Below are positions 24,710 to 33,012 of a DNA stretch of 35,783 nt, piece by piece. The notes under the pieces were generated by a model, which did no database searches, had not been told where the DNA came from, and was given only the letters and a program-made list of their open reading frames with translations. This DNA is from JAJTHJ01 sp046316025 (GTDB lineage: Bacteria; Pseudomonadota; Gammaproteobacteria; Burkholderiales; Burkholderiaceae_F), in the NCBI GenBank assembly GCA_046316025.1, contig JBKCXU010000123.1:1-35783 (forward strand). The letters are read 5' to 3'. Every line of letters begins with the position of its first letter. Position 1 is the first letter of the stretch. The translations under genes were made by a program, and so were the position numbers.

Positions 24710-25789
24710 TCAGCGATATCCCGCCCGGTCGACGATCCGCTGGGCAGCCACCTGGCCTTTGCCGATCGACGAGATCGGCACGCTCTCGACCTTGAAGCTG
24801 CCGAGCGACGCCAGCGCCTTGTTGTCCACCTCGGCGCCCTTGACCACCGGCCACTCGTTGTTGCCGTCGGCAAAGTAGCGCTGCGCCTCGGGACTCACCA
24901 GGTACTCGAGGAACTTCTGCGCGTTGCCCGGATGCGGCGCATGCTTGGCCACCCCGCCGCCGGATACGTTGACGTGCGTGCCGCTGGTCGCCTGATTGGG
25001 CCAAACGAAGCCGACCCTGGCGACGACCTCCTTGTCCTTCGGGTCGGTCGAGCGCAGGAGCCGGACCCAGTAGTAGGTGTTCGTGAGTGCTACACCGCAC
25101 TCGCCGCTGGCGACCGCCCTGATCTGGTCGGTGTCGCCGCCGCGCGGCGGGCGCGCCATGTTGGCGACCATGCCGCGCGCCCAGGCTTCGGTCGCCGCCT
25201 CGCCGCTGCGCTCGACCATCGCGCCGATCAGCGACAGCATGTACGGGTGCGAGGCCGAGCGCGTGCACACCAACCCCTTGTTGCGCGGGTCGGCCAGCAG
25301 CTCGTAGGTCGCCACGTCCTCGGGCTTGACCTTCGCCCTGTTGTAGACGATCACCCGCGCCCGCGTGGAGAAGCCGAACCAGGTGCCGTCGTTGGAGCGC
25401 AAGTTGGCGGGGATGCGCGACTCCAGCACCTTGGACTGGATCGGGCGGAACAGCCCGTCGATCTGTGCGCGCCACAGCCGCGCGGCGTCGACGAGCAGGA
25501 TCACGTCGGCCGGGCTGTTGGCGCCCTCGCTCCTGACGCGCTGAAGCAGTTGCTCGTCGCCCAGCTCGATCCGGTTGATCTTGATGCCGGTCTGCTTGGT
25601 GAAGTTGTCGTACAGCGCCTCGTCGGTCTGGTAGTGGCGGGCAGAGTAGAGGTTCAGTACCGGCTCCTCTTTCGTCTGCGCCTGCACGCCGTCCTGCCAG
25701 AGCAGCGCGGCGCCAAGCGCCGCTGCGGCAACCACCACGGCGCGCAGCCCGCGGTCGAGCCAGGTTTCGATGAGTTCTGCGGTTTGCAT
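24710..25789 (-). CDS. Iron(III)-type ABC transporter substrate-binding protein
   Basis: A 359-residue periplasmic protein of the FbpA/FutA class. The first ~38 residues form a signal peptide: charged start, then AVVVAAAALGAALLW, with likely cleavage after VQAQ. The mature part begins LNLYSARHYQTDEALYDNF, the class hallmark. The tyrosine pair in NTYYW matches the ferric-ion ligands. A Fur-like box lies about 45-60 bases upstream. The permease and ATPase genes are not beside it, so it is an orphan binding protein unless they lie elsewhere. Confidence 0.9.
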   Translation of the reverse strand: MQTAELIETWLDRGLRAVVVAAAALGAALLWQDGVQAQTKEEPVLNLYSARHYQTDEALYDNFTKQTGIKINRIELGDEQLLQRVRSEGANSPADVILLVDAARLWRAQIDGLFRPIQSKVLESRIPANLRSNDGTWFGFSTRARVIVYNRAKVKPEDVATYELLADPRNKGLVCTRSASHPYMLSLIGAMVERSGEAATEAWARGMVANMARPPRGGDTDQIRAVASGECGVALTNTYYWVRLLRSTDPKDKEVVARVGFVWPNQATSGTHVNVSGGGVAKHAPHPGNAQKFLEYLVSPEAQRYFADGNNEWPVVKGAEVDNKALASLGSFKVESVPISSIGKGQVAAQRIVDRAGYR

Positions 25790-25831
25790 GTGGCTCCCTT
25801 TGGAGATGATCTAGTCGATGGGGCGCACCAT

Positions 25832-25852
25832 AACAGGAATTATTCTCATTTG
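25832..25852. promoter_or_regulatory. Fur-like box upstream of the iron-binding-protein gene
   Basis: On the minus strand the region reads GCAAATGAGAATAATTCC (25853 down to 25836). The TGAGAAT half and ATTC of the second half match the 7-1-7 Fur dyad closely. It sits 43-63 bases before the binding-protein start, consistent with iron repression. The right half is imperfect. The divergent prpE lies further away on the other side. Confidence 0.55.
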
Positions 25853-25978
25853 CAAATAGATGGCATTTGCTTGGAAGCACCCCGGTCGGAAGAAATCCCG
25901 GCTTTCCTTGCGCCAGCGGTTTGACGCCCGCGCACGCCGTGCAGTAAAAGCCCACGAAACACACAAGGGGAGCACCTC

Positions 25979-27877
25979 ATGACGACCTACAAGGAGTTTC
26001 ACGCCCGTTCGATCGCCGACCGTCAGGGCTTCTGGGCCGAGCAGGCGCAACTGATCGACTGGCGAACGCCCTTCTCCTCCGTCCTCGACTACGCCAACCC
26101 GCCGTTTGCCAGGTGGTTCGTCGGCGGCAAGACCAATCTGTGCTTCAACGCCGTGGACCGGCACTTGGCGGCGCGCGGCGAGCAGCCGGCGCTCATCTAC
26201 ATCTCCACCGAGGTCGAGCAGGAGAAGACCTACACCTTCAACCAGCTCTACCGCGAAGTGAACCGGATGGCCGGCATCCTGAAGGGGCTGGGGGTGGGCC
26301 GCGGCGACCGCGTGCTCATTTACATGCCGATGATCGCCGAGGCTGCCTTTGCGATGCTGGCCTGCGCGCGGATCGGCGCGATTCACTCTGTCGTGTTCGG
26401 TGGCTTTGCCTCGGTAAGCCTCGCTACGCGGATCGACGATGCGCAGCCCAAAGCCATCGTCTCCGCCGACGCCGGCGCGCGCGCCGGCAAGGTCGTGCCG
26501 TACAAGCACCTGCTCGACGAGGCGATCGCGCTTTCCAAGTCGCCGCCGCAGGCGGTGCTGCTGATCGACCGCGGGCTGGCACCGATGGGCAAGACCCCTG
26601 GCCGCGACCACGACTACGCCACGCTGCGCGCCAAGCACATGAACGACGAGGTGCCTTGCGAGTGGCTGGAGTCGAGCGAGCCCAGCTACATCCTCTACAC
26701 CTCGGGCACCACCGGCAAGCCCAAGGGCGTGCAGCGCGACACCGGCGGCTACGCCGTGGCGCTGGCGGCGTCGATCAAGCACGTTTTTTGCGGCAACCCG
26801 GGCGAGACTTTTTTTGCCACCAGCGACATCGGCTGGGTGGTCGGGCACAGCTACATCATCTACGGGCCGCTCTTGGCCGGGATGGCGACAATCATGTTCG
26901 AAGGCACGCCGATCCGCCCCGACGGCGGCATCTGGTGGAAGATCGTGCAGGACTACAAGGTCACGACGATGTTCTCGGCGCCGACCGCGATCCGCGTGTT
27001 GAAGAAGCAGGACCCCGCCTTGCTCACCAAGTACGACCTCTCCAGCCTGCGGCTGCTGTTCCTCGCCGGCGAGCCGCTGGATGAGCCCACCGCCCGCTGG
27101 ATCGCCGACGGCATCGGCAAGCCCATCGTGGATAACTACTGGCAGACCGAGACCGGCTGGCCGATCCTCGCGATCCCGCGCGGCGTCGAGGCGCTGCCGT
27201 CGAAGTTCGGCTCGCCCGGCGTGCCCTGCTACGGCTATGACGTGAAGCTCTTCTCCGAGCTGACTGGCGAGCCGATCGAGCAGGCCAACGAAAAAGGCGT
27301 GGTCGCCATCGAAGGCCCGCTGCCGCCGGGATGCATGACGACGGTGTGGGGCGACGATGAGCGCTTCGTCAAGACCTACTGGCAGAGCGTGCCGGGCAAG
27401 ATGGTCTATTCGACCTTCGACTGGGGCATCCGCGACGCGGATGGCTACTACTTCATCCTCGGTCGCACCGACGACGTGATCAACGTCGCCGGCCACCGGC
27501 TGGGTACGCGCGAGATCGAGGAGTCGATCAGCTCGCACCCGAACATCGCCGAGGTCGCGGTGGTGGGCATGGCCGACAAGCTCAAGGGCCAGGTGGCGAT
27601 CGCCTTTGCCGTGGTCAAGGACGGCGCCCGCGTGGCAACCCCGGAACTCAAACTCGCCGAGGAAGGCGACGTGATGAAACTCGTGGACAACCAGTTGGGT
27701 GCGGTAGCGCGCCCGGCCCGCGTGCACTTTGTCACCGCGCTGCCCAAGACCCGCTCCGGCAAGCTGCTGCGCCGGCTGATCCAGGCGATCTGCGAGGGGC
27801 GCGACGCGGGCGATTTAACCACCATCGAAGACCCGGCCGCCATCGACCAGATTCGTGCAGCGGTCGGACTGAAGTGA
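25979..27877 (+). CDS. prpE: Propionyl-CoA synthetase (acetyl-CoA synthetase family)
   Basis: A 632-residue acyl-adenylate-forming enzyme that activates propionate (or a similar short acid) to its CoA ester. AMP-binding motifs are present: YTSGTTGKPKGVQ, YWQTETGW, and the hinge GRTDDVINVAGHR. The lysine for acetylation control is in KTRSGKLLRR near the C-terminus. The RDTGG after the first motif and the N-terminal MTTYKEFHARSIADRQGFW favour PrpE over Acs. The start is ATG 25979, with AAGGGGAG about 6-13 bases upstream. No prpBCD genes are in the window. A heme-binding-like gene follows 10 bases later. Confidence 0.92.
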   Translation: MTTYKEFHARSIADRQGFWAEQAQLIDWRTPFSSVLDYANPPFARWFVGGKTNLCFNAVDRHLAARGEQPALIYISTEVEQEKTYTFNQLYREVNRMAGILKGLGVGRGDRVLIYMPMIAEAAFAMLACARIGAIHSVVFGGFASVSLATRIDDAQPKAIVSADAGARAGKVVPYKHLLDEAIALSKSPPQAVLLIDRGLAPMGKTPGRDHDYATLRAKHMNDEVPCEWLESSEPSYILYTSGTTGKPKGVQRDTGGYAVALAASIKHVFCGNPGETFFATSDIGWVVGHSYIIYGPLLAGMATIMFEGTPIRPDGGIWWKIVQDYKVTTMFSAPTAIRVLKKQDPALLTKYDLSSLRLLFLAGEPLDEPTARWIADGIGKPIVDNYWQTETGWPILAIPRGVEALPSKFGSPGVPCYGYDVKLFSELTGEPIEQANEKGVVAIEGPLPPGCMTTVWGDDERFVKTYWQSVPGKMVYSTFDWGIRDADGYYFILGRTDDVINVAGHRLGTREIEESISSHPNIAEVAVVGMADKLKGQVAIAFAVVKDGARVATPELKLAEEGDVMKLVDNQLGAVARPARVHFVTALPKTRSGKLLRRLIQAICEGRDAGDLTTIEDPAAIDQIRAAVGLK

Positions 27878-27887
27878 GAGGCAAACG

Positions 27888-28286
27888 ATGATGACGAAGA
27901 ACGTGCTCAGCGCAGAAGACGTCAAGCGCATCGCCGCCGCCGCCGAAGCGGAGGCGAAGAAGAACCACTGGCCGGTGACGATCGCCATCGTCGACGACGG
28001 CGGCCATTTGCTGTGGTTGCAGCGGATGGATGGCGCGGCGGCGAGTTCGGCCTACATCGCGCCGGAGAAAGCCCGCACCGCCGCCCTCGGCCGGCGCGAG
28101 AGCAAGGTCTACGAAGACATGATCAACCAAGGCCGCACGTCGTTCTTGTCCGTGCCTCTGCTCGGGATGCTCGAAGGCGGCGTGCCGATCGTGGTGGACG
28201 GCCAGGTGGTCGGCGCGGTAGGCGTGTCTGGCGTGAAGTCCGCGGAGGACGCGCAGATCGCGCGCGCGGGGATCGCCGCGCTTTAG
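27888..28286 (+). CDS. GlcG/HbpS-family heme-binding-like protein
   Basis: A 132-residue protein of the GlcG/HbpS (DUF336) family. The ISSAYIAPEKARTAA-like helix (SSAYIAPEKARTAALGRR) and the GGVPIVVDGQVVGAVGVSG motif are diagnostic. Members bind heme or cobalamin, or modulate glycolate and redox responses. No signal peptide is visible, so it is probably cytoplasmic. Two adjacent ATGs (27888, 27891) are possible starts. It follows prpE closely, so it is likely co-transcribed. Its TAG stop overlaps the stop of the convergent HD gene. Confidence 0.85.
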   Translation: MMTKNVLSAEDVKRIAAAAEAEAKKNHWPVTIAIVDDGGHLLWLQRMDGAAASSAYIAPEKARTAALGRRESKVYEDMINQGRTSFLSVPLLGMLEGGVPIVVDGQVVGAVGVSGVKSAEDAQIARAGIAAL

Positions 28287-28936
28287 TGCAACGGGCGGAA
28301 CTGCTCGACGACCGGCGTCAGATTGGCGCGCGCCACCGCCTCATAGCGATCGCGCAGACCGGGGGTCAGGTAGATCGTCGGCCGACGCAGCAGGCTGCGG
28401 AAAAACCGTGCCCGCTGCACCTCGAACTTGCGACGCGCGCCCGACTCGCTGGCACAGCGCCACAGCGGGCGCTGCTCGTCGAACACCGCTTCGGACAGCC
28501 TGCGGAAGCGCTCGGCGCTGCTGCCGAGCGACAGCAGATCGAGATCGATCACCAGTTGCGCCGGTGCGCTGCGGGCAAAGTGATCGGCCGTATCCAGCAC
28601 GATCGCCGCCGCCGTGTCCACCAGGTCCACCGGCAAGTCCGCCGTGTAAGCGCGCAGCAATTGCGCAGACATCTGTTCGTTGACGCTGCGAGGCGCGCCA
28701 GGCACGTAAATCGCGTCGTGGAACAGAATCGCTAGCGCCTGCGCCGGACTCAGCGTGTGGCCGGTCGCATGGGCGATGTGCAGCATCTCCAGCACGTGCG
28801 CGCGGCCGTGGTAGTGGCGATGCGGCTCGTCGTAGAAGGCCAGCGCCTGCTCGATCCGGGCACGGCCGAAACCGCTGTCGATCAGCGGGTCGAGCGCCGC
28901 GTGCCGGCTTGCGGTGGGTTTGAGGTGGACTCGCAT
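28283..28936 (-). CDS. HD-superfamily metal-dependent hydrolase-like protein
   Basis: A 217-residue protein of the COG4339-type predicted phosphohydrolase group. Metal ligands are visible as HYHGRAH (with a preceding YDEPHR) and FHDAIY, the HD pair. It has a distal DTADHF histidine-aspartate region. The substrate is unknown. ATG 28936 opens MRVHLKPTASRH, and a longer in-phase frame upstream overlaps the crotonase gene and is not believed. It lies 67 bases downstream of the crotonase-like gene. Confidence 0.82.
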   Translation of the reverse strand: MRVHLKPTASRHAALDPLIDSGFGRARIEQALAFYDEPHRHYHGRAHVLEMLHIAHATGHTLSPAQALAILFHDAIYVPGAPRSVNEQMSAQLLRAYTADLPVDLVDTAAAIVLDTADHFARSAPAQLVIDLDLLSLGSSAERFRRLSEAVFDEQRPLWRCASESGARRKFEVQRARFFRSLLRRPTIYLTPGLRDRYEAVARANLTPVVEQFRPLH

Positions 28937-29003
28937 GGCGGCGATGCTAGGTGTACCGCCGCAGCAAGTCTGTCGAAAATTCGCGTTTCGCCGCAGACGA
29001 AAG

Positions 29004-29807
29004 TCATACGGCCCAGCGCGGCTTGCGTTTGCCGATAAAGGCGTCCACCCCTTCTTGCGTATCCGCGTCCAGCATGTTGCAGGCCATCGTCTGGCCGGCC
29101 AACTGGTAGGCGGCGTCGATGCCCATTTCGAGCTGCTTGTAAAAAAGCTCCTTGCCGCGCGCGATCGACACCGCCGGCTTGCCGGCGACCGCCAGCGCCA
29201 GCCGCTCGACCTCGGCGTCCAGTTCGGCCGCCGGCACCACGCGATTGACGAGCCCGCGCGCCAGCGCGGTACGGGCATCGATGAACTCGCCGGTCACCAG
29301 CATCTCGAACGCCTGCTTGCGCGTCAGGTTGCGCGACAGCGCCACCGCCGGCGTGGAACAGAACAGACCCACCGTGATGCCCGACACCGCAAAACGCGCT
29401 TCCTCGGCCGCCACCGCCAGATCGCACGTCGCCACCAGTTGGCAGCCGGCCGCGGTGGCGACGCCGTGCACGCGGGCGATCACCGGCTGCGGCATGCGCT
29501 GGATCGTCAGCATCAACTTGGCGCATTGCGCAAAGAGGCGCTGGTAGTACTCGACCTCCGGGTGCGCGCGCATCTGCTTCAGATCGTGGCCCGGACAGAA
29601 CGCCTTGCCCTGCGCGGCCAACACCACCACGCGGGCGCTGCTGTCAGCGGCGACCTCATCCAGCGCCGCCTGCAAGGCGGTGAGCATCTCTTCGGACAGC
29701 GCGTTGAACTGCTGCGGCCGGTTGAGCGTCAAGGTGACGATGCCACGGGCGTGACGCTGCGTCAGCACATAGGGCTCGGCCACGGCGTTGGGTTCGGGGG
29801 CGTTCAT
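29004..29807 (-). CDS. Enoyl-CoA hydratase/isomerase-family (crotonase fold), ECHDC3-like, lacking catalytic glutamates
   Basis: A 267-residue crotonase-fold protein. The CoA and oxyanion-hole segments are intact (FCPGHDLKQM, HGVATAAGCQL). The two glutamates of classical enoyl-CoA hydratase, equivalent to E144 and E164, are replaced: GCQL gives Q123 and VSGITVG gives G143. They keep the 20-residue spacing. The FCPGHDLK motif and this substitution pattern resemble the ECHDC3 branch. Hydration of enoyl-CoA is therefore unlikely, while another crotonase reaction or a binding role is possible. ATG 29807 has AGGAG 8 bases upstream. The adjacent HD gene lies downstream, and a GNAT gene lies upstream. 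Confidence 0.88.
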   Translation of the reverse strand: MNAPEPNAVAEPYVLTQRHARGIVTLTLNRPQQFNALSEEMLTALQAALDEVAADSSARVVVLAAQGKAFCPGHDLKQMRAHPEVEYYQRLFAQCAKLMLTIQRMPQPVIARVHGVATAAGCQLVATCDLAVAAEEARFAVSGITVGLFCSTPAVALSRNLTRKQAFEMLVTGEFIDARTALARGLVNRVVPAAELDAEVERLALAVAGKPAVSIARGKELFYKQLEMGIDAAYQLAGQTMACNMLDADTQEGVDAFIGKRKPRWAV

Positions 29808-29847
29808 TTGCGGTCTCCTTGAATGTCCAGCGAATGCTAACGGCAAG

Positions 29848-30318
29848 CTAGCCGGGCCGTCGTTCCAGCTCGACGACTTCGAGCGCCTCGGGCTGGATGG
29901 AAAAGCGCTGGCGCTCGGCAAAGCCACAGCCTGCGTAGAGGGCGAGCGCCGGGCGGTTCGCCGCCGCCGTGGTGACGGACAGGACGTAGCCGCCAAAGCG
30001 CGCGAGCATCGTCGTCAGCAGCCGGCGCGCCACACCGCGCCGCTGGTACTGGGGGTCCACGATAAGAGCGCCGATCCGCAACCGCCGCGGTACATCGGCC
30101 ACCTCCAGACCGATTGCCCCGATCAAGGCCGTCCCGCTCCAGGCGCCAAAAAAACACTCATCGCTTTGCTGCAAGTCGGGCAGGCTGCGCCGCAACGGTG
30201 CGAAGTCGTGCAAACCCAGCAGTGCCGCCTCCTGCGCATAGGCGATGCGCCACAGGCGATGCAAGGCGGAGGCCCGCGCGGTCTGACGCAGATCGAGCCG
30301 GGCAAGGTACAAGCCCAT
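29848..30318 (-). CDS. GNAT-family acetyltransferase
   Basis: A 156-residue single-domain N-acetyltransferase. The acetyl-CoA-binding core is LIVDPQYQRRGVARRLL (the R/Q-x-x-G-x-G/A loop). The substrate is unknown. Eight bases separate it from the upstream acyl-CoA synthetase gene, with the crotonase-like gene 40 bases downstream, suggesting a shared transcript. Confidence 0.8.
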   Translation of the reverse strand: MGLYLARLDLRQTARASALHRLWRIAYAQEAALLGLHDFAPLRRSLPDLQQSDECFFGAWSGTALIGAIGLEVADVPRRLRIGALIVDPQYQRRGVARRLLTTMLARFGGYVLSVTTAAANRPALALYAGCGFAERQRFSIQPEALEVVELERRPG

Positions 30319-30327
30319 CTTGCGCGG

Positions 30328-31971
30328 TCAAACGTCGATCGCCCCAACCGACTTCGCCTGCTGGCGCAGCAAGAACTTCTGGATCTTGCCGGTCGAGGTC
30401 TTGGGCAGCGGGCCGAAGACGATTGCTTTGGGCAGCTTGAAGCCGGCCAGGTGGCGGCGGCAATGGGCGAGCAGTTCTTCGGCGGCGACCTGCGCGTCGT
30501 CCCGCAACTCGACGAAGGCGCAGGGCACTTCGCCCCACTTGGCATCCGGCTGCGCAACCACCGCGGCGGCCAGCACTGCCGGGTGGCGGTACAGCACGTC
30601 CTCCACCTCGATGGACGAGATGTTCTCCCCGCCCGAGATGATGATGTCCTTGCTGCGGTCTTTGATGCGCAGATAACCGTCCGCGTGCACCACCGCCAGG
30701 TCGCCGGAGTGAAACCAGCCGCCCTTGAAGGCCTCGGCGGTCGCCCTTTCGTTCTTCAGATACCCGCGCATCGCGATGTTGCCGCGGAACATCACCTCGC
30801 CGATGGTCTCGCCATCGCAGGGCACCGGTTGCATCGTGTCGGGGTCGAGCACGGCGACCGCTTCCTCGAGCGGGTAGCGCACGCCCTGGCGGCCGTTCTT
30901 CACCGCGCGCTCGCCGATCTCGAGCGCCGCCCAATCCGGCTGCTTGGCGCAGACCGTCGCCGGGCCGTAGACCTCGGTCAGGCCGTAGACATGAGTCAGG
31001 TCGAAGCCCATCCGGTCCATGCCTTCGATCATCGACGCCGGGGGCGCGGCGGCGGCCACCATTGCGTGCACGCGATGCGCGATGCCGACCTTCTGCTCCG
31101 CCGGCGCGTTGACCAGCATCGACTGCACAATGGGCGCGCCGCAGTAGTGGGTGACGCGGTGCGCGCGGATCGCATCGAGGATCGTCTTCGCCTCGAGCCG
31201 GCGCAAGCAGACGTTCACGCCCGCCATCGCCGCCAGCGTCCACGGAAAGCACCAGCCGTTGCAGTGGAACATCGGCAACGTCCACAGATAAACCGGGTGA
31301 TGCGGCATCGCCCAAACCAGCACGTTGGCCACCGCGTTGGTGTAGGCGCCGCGGTGCGAATAGACGACGCCCTTGGGGTTGCCGGTCGTGCCGGAGGTGT
31401 AGTTCAACGCGATGGCATCCCACTCATCGGCAGGCGGCTGCCAGGCGAAGTCGGGCCTACCCGTGGCCAGCAGCCCCTCGTAGTCGGTCTCGCCGAACGG
31501 CTTGCCCGCGCCGTCGTATTGCGCATCGAGCACGTCGATCACCGGCGGCGGGTTGGCGAGCAGCGCCAACGCCTGCCGCGCCACCGCCGCAAACTCGCGA
31601 TCGACGATGAAGAGCTTCGCCTCGCCGTGCTCGACCATGAAGGCGATGGAAGCGGCATCGAGCCGGGTGTTGATCGCGTTGAGCACGCAACCCGCCATCG
31701 GGATGGCGAAGTGCGCCTCGACCATCTCCGGCGTGTTGGGCAACATCACGGCAACCGTGTCGCCCCGCCCCAGCCCGCGCCGCGCGAGGGCGTGTGCCAG
31801 TTGCCGGCAGCGGGCGTAGACCTCGCCCCAGCTGCGGCGCAGATCGCCATGGATCACCGCCGGCAGCGTCGGAAACACCGTACCGCTGCGCTCCACGAAG
31901 CCGAGCGGCGAAAGCGGTGCGTAGTTGGCCGGGTTCTTGTTCAGACCGTGGTCGTAGATGCTGCTTGGCAT
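30328..31971 (-). CDS. Acyl-CoA synthetase (AlkK/DmdB-like)
   Basis: A 547-residue AMP-forming ligase for medium- or short-chain acids. The signatures are YTSGTTGNPKGVVYSHRG, MFHCNGWCFPWTL (typical of AlkK and DmdB-type enzymes), HVYGLTEVYGP and the hinge KDRSKDIIISGGENI, with the C-terminal KTSTGKIQK lysine. ATG 31971 (MPSSIYDHGL) is preferred. The upstream in-frame extension reads through a heptad-repeat region and is not family sequence. A repeat island separates it from the HDAC-family gene. Confidence 0.9.
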   Translation of the reverse strand: MPSSIYDHGLNKNPANYAPLSPLGFVERSGTVFPTLPAVIHGDLRRSWGEVYARCRQLAHALARRGLGRGDTVAVMLPNTPEMVEAHFAIPMAGCVLNAINTRLDAASIAFMVEHGEAKLFIVDREFAAVARQALALLANPPPVIDVLDAQYDGAGKPFGETDYEGLLATGRPDFAWQPPADEWDAIALNYTSGTTGNPKGVVYSHRGAYTNAVANVLVWAMPHHPVYLWTLPMFHCNGWCFPWTLAAMAGVNVCLRRLEAKTILDAIRAHRVTHYCGAPIVQSMLVNAPAEQKVGIAHRVHAMVAAAAPPASMIEGMDRMGFDLTHVYGLTEVYGPATVCAKQPDWAALEIGERAVKNGRQGVRYPLEEAVAVLDPDTMQPVPCDGETIGEVMFRGNIAMRGYLKNERATAEAFKGGWFHSGDLAVVHADGYLRIKDRSKDIIISGGENISSIEVEDVLYRHPAVLAAAVVAQPDAKWGEVPCAFVELRDDAQVAAEELLAHCRRHLAGFKLPKAIVFGPLPKTSTGKIQKFLLRQQAKSVGAIDV

Positions 31972-31983
31972 GCTGCAGTTGGT

Positions 31984-32047
31984 CGTCGTCGGTTGTCGGT
32001 TGTCGGTTGTCGGTTGACTGTCAACGGTCAACGAACAACAGACAACG
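31984..32047. repeat. Heptad tandem repeat with opposing complementary heptads
   Basis: The left part has four tandem copies of a heptamer close to GGTTGTC (about 31991-32018). The right part, about 32019-32047, has GTTGAC/GTTGTC-like heptamers on the opposite strand. The two halves could form an imperfect long hairpin. The island lies in the 80-base gap between the acyl-CoA synthetase start and the HDAC-like stop and codes for nothing convincing. Confidence 0.6.
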
Positions 32048-32051
32048 GCTT

Positions 32052-32975
32052 CTACAACTGCGCCAACGTCTTCACGTGCGCCGCCACGCTGCGCGCCAGC
32101 GCGGAGAGGTTGTAGCCGCCCTCCAGCGTGCTGACGATGCGGTTGTCGCTATGCCGGCGCGCCACGCCCATCAGGCGGTCGGTCATGTACGCGTAGTCGG
32201 CCTCGACCAGACCCATCTGGCCGAGATCGTCCTCGCGGTGCGCATCGAAGCCGGCGGAAACGAAGATCATCTGCGGGCGGAATTCGTCCAGCACCGGCAC
32301 CCAGACCTGATCGACCACCTCGCGCACCTTGTCGCCGCGAGTGCCGGCCGGCAGCGGCACGTTGATCATGTTGGCGGCCTCGCCCTCGGCCCCGGTGTAG
32401 GGGTAAAACGGGTGCTGGAAGTAACTGCACATCAGCACCCGCTCGTTGCCCGCCAGGATGTCCTCTGTGCCGTTGCCGTGGTGCACGTCGAAGTCGATCA
32501 CCGCCACCCGTTCCAGCCCATGCGCCGCGATTGCGTGCAGCGCGCCGATGGCAACATTGTTGAAGAAGCAAAAGCCCATCGCGCGGTCGGCGCAGGCGTG
32601 GTGCCCGGGCGGGCGCACCGCGCAGAAGGCGTTTTCAAGTTCGCCGCGCATCACCTGGTCGGTCGCCTCGATCACCGCGCCCGCCGAGCGCAGCGCGGCG
32701 CTCCAGGTGGACGGGTTCATCGACGTGTCGGGATCGACCGGCGTGTAGCCCTGCTTTGGTATTCTGGCTTCGAGTTCGGCAACGTACTTCGGTGTGTGGG
32801 CGCGCTCGATCGCCGCACGCGGTGCCAGCGGCGCATCGACGTGGACGAGATGATGCAGCAGCCCCACGGCGATTAGATGGTCGTGGATCGCCGCCAGCCG
32901 CGCCGGGCTTTCGGGGTGCCACGATCCCATCTCGTGCGCGCTGCACACGTTGTGGGTGACAAATCCCGTATGCAC
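32052..32975 (-). CDS. Histone deacetylase-family amidohydrolase
   Basis: A 307-residue zinc hydrolase of the class II HDAC-like/acetoin-utilisation and acetylpolyamine amidohydrolase type. It starts with HTGFVTHNVCSAHEMGSWHPESP. The catalytic histidine pair is in RPPGHHA, with zinc ligands in DFDVHHGNGT and SAGFDAHREDDL, and the LEGGYN motif is present. The substrate may be an acetylated amine or lysine. GTG 32975 is chosen since GGGAG lies about 8 bases before it and it matches the usual family start. It is upstream of the acyl-CoA synthetase on the same strand. Confidence 0.9.
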   Translation of the reverse strand: MHTGFVTHNVCSAHEMGSWHPESPARLAAIHDHLIAVGLLHHLVHVDAPLAPRAAIERAHTPKYVAELEARIPKQGYTPVDPDTSMNPSTWSAALRSAGAVIEATDQVMRGELENAFCAVRPPGHHACADRAMGFCFFNNVAIGALHAIAAHGLERVAVIDFDVHHGNGTEDILAGNERVLMCSYFQHPFYPYTGAEGEAANMINVPLPAGTRGDKVREVVDQVWVPVLDEFRPQMIFVSAGFDAHREDDLGQMGLVEADYAYMTDRLMGVARRHSDNRIVSTLEGGYNLSALARSVAAHVKTLAQL

Positions 32976-33012
32976 CTTGCTGCTCCCTGAAGATTCTTTT
33001 GCGATCAGTCTA

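Noticed and set aside
22229..25924. A 1231-codon plus-strand open frame opposite the phosphoketolase and iron-binding-protein genes
   Set aside because: It lies antisense to two well-supported genes, has no recognisable domain and is rich in H, R, V and A runs typical of GC-driven antisense frames.
31972..32031. N-terminal extension of the acyl-CoA synthetase from the upstream in-frame start
   Set aside because: It translates the heptad repeat, not family sequence.
31984..32047. CRISPR array
   Set aside because: Repeats are only 7 bases with no spacers.
29788..32115. 775-codon plus-strand open frame opposite the acyl-CoA synthetase
   Set aside because: Antisense shadow extending into the heptad repeat, no domain.
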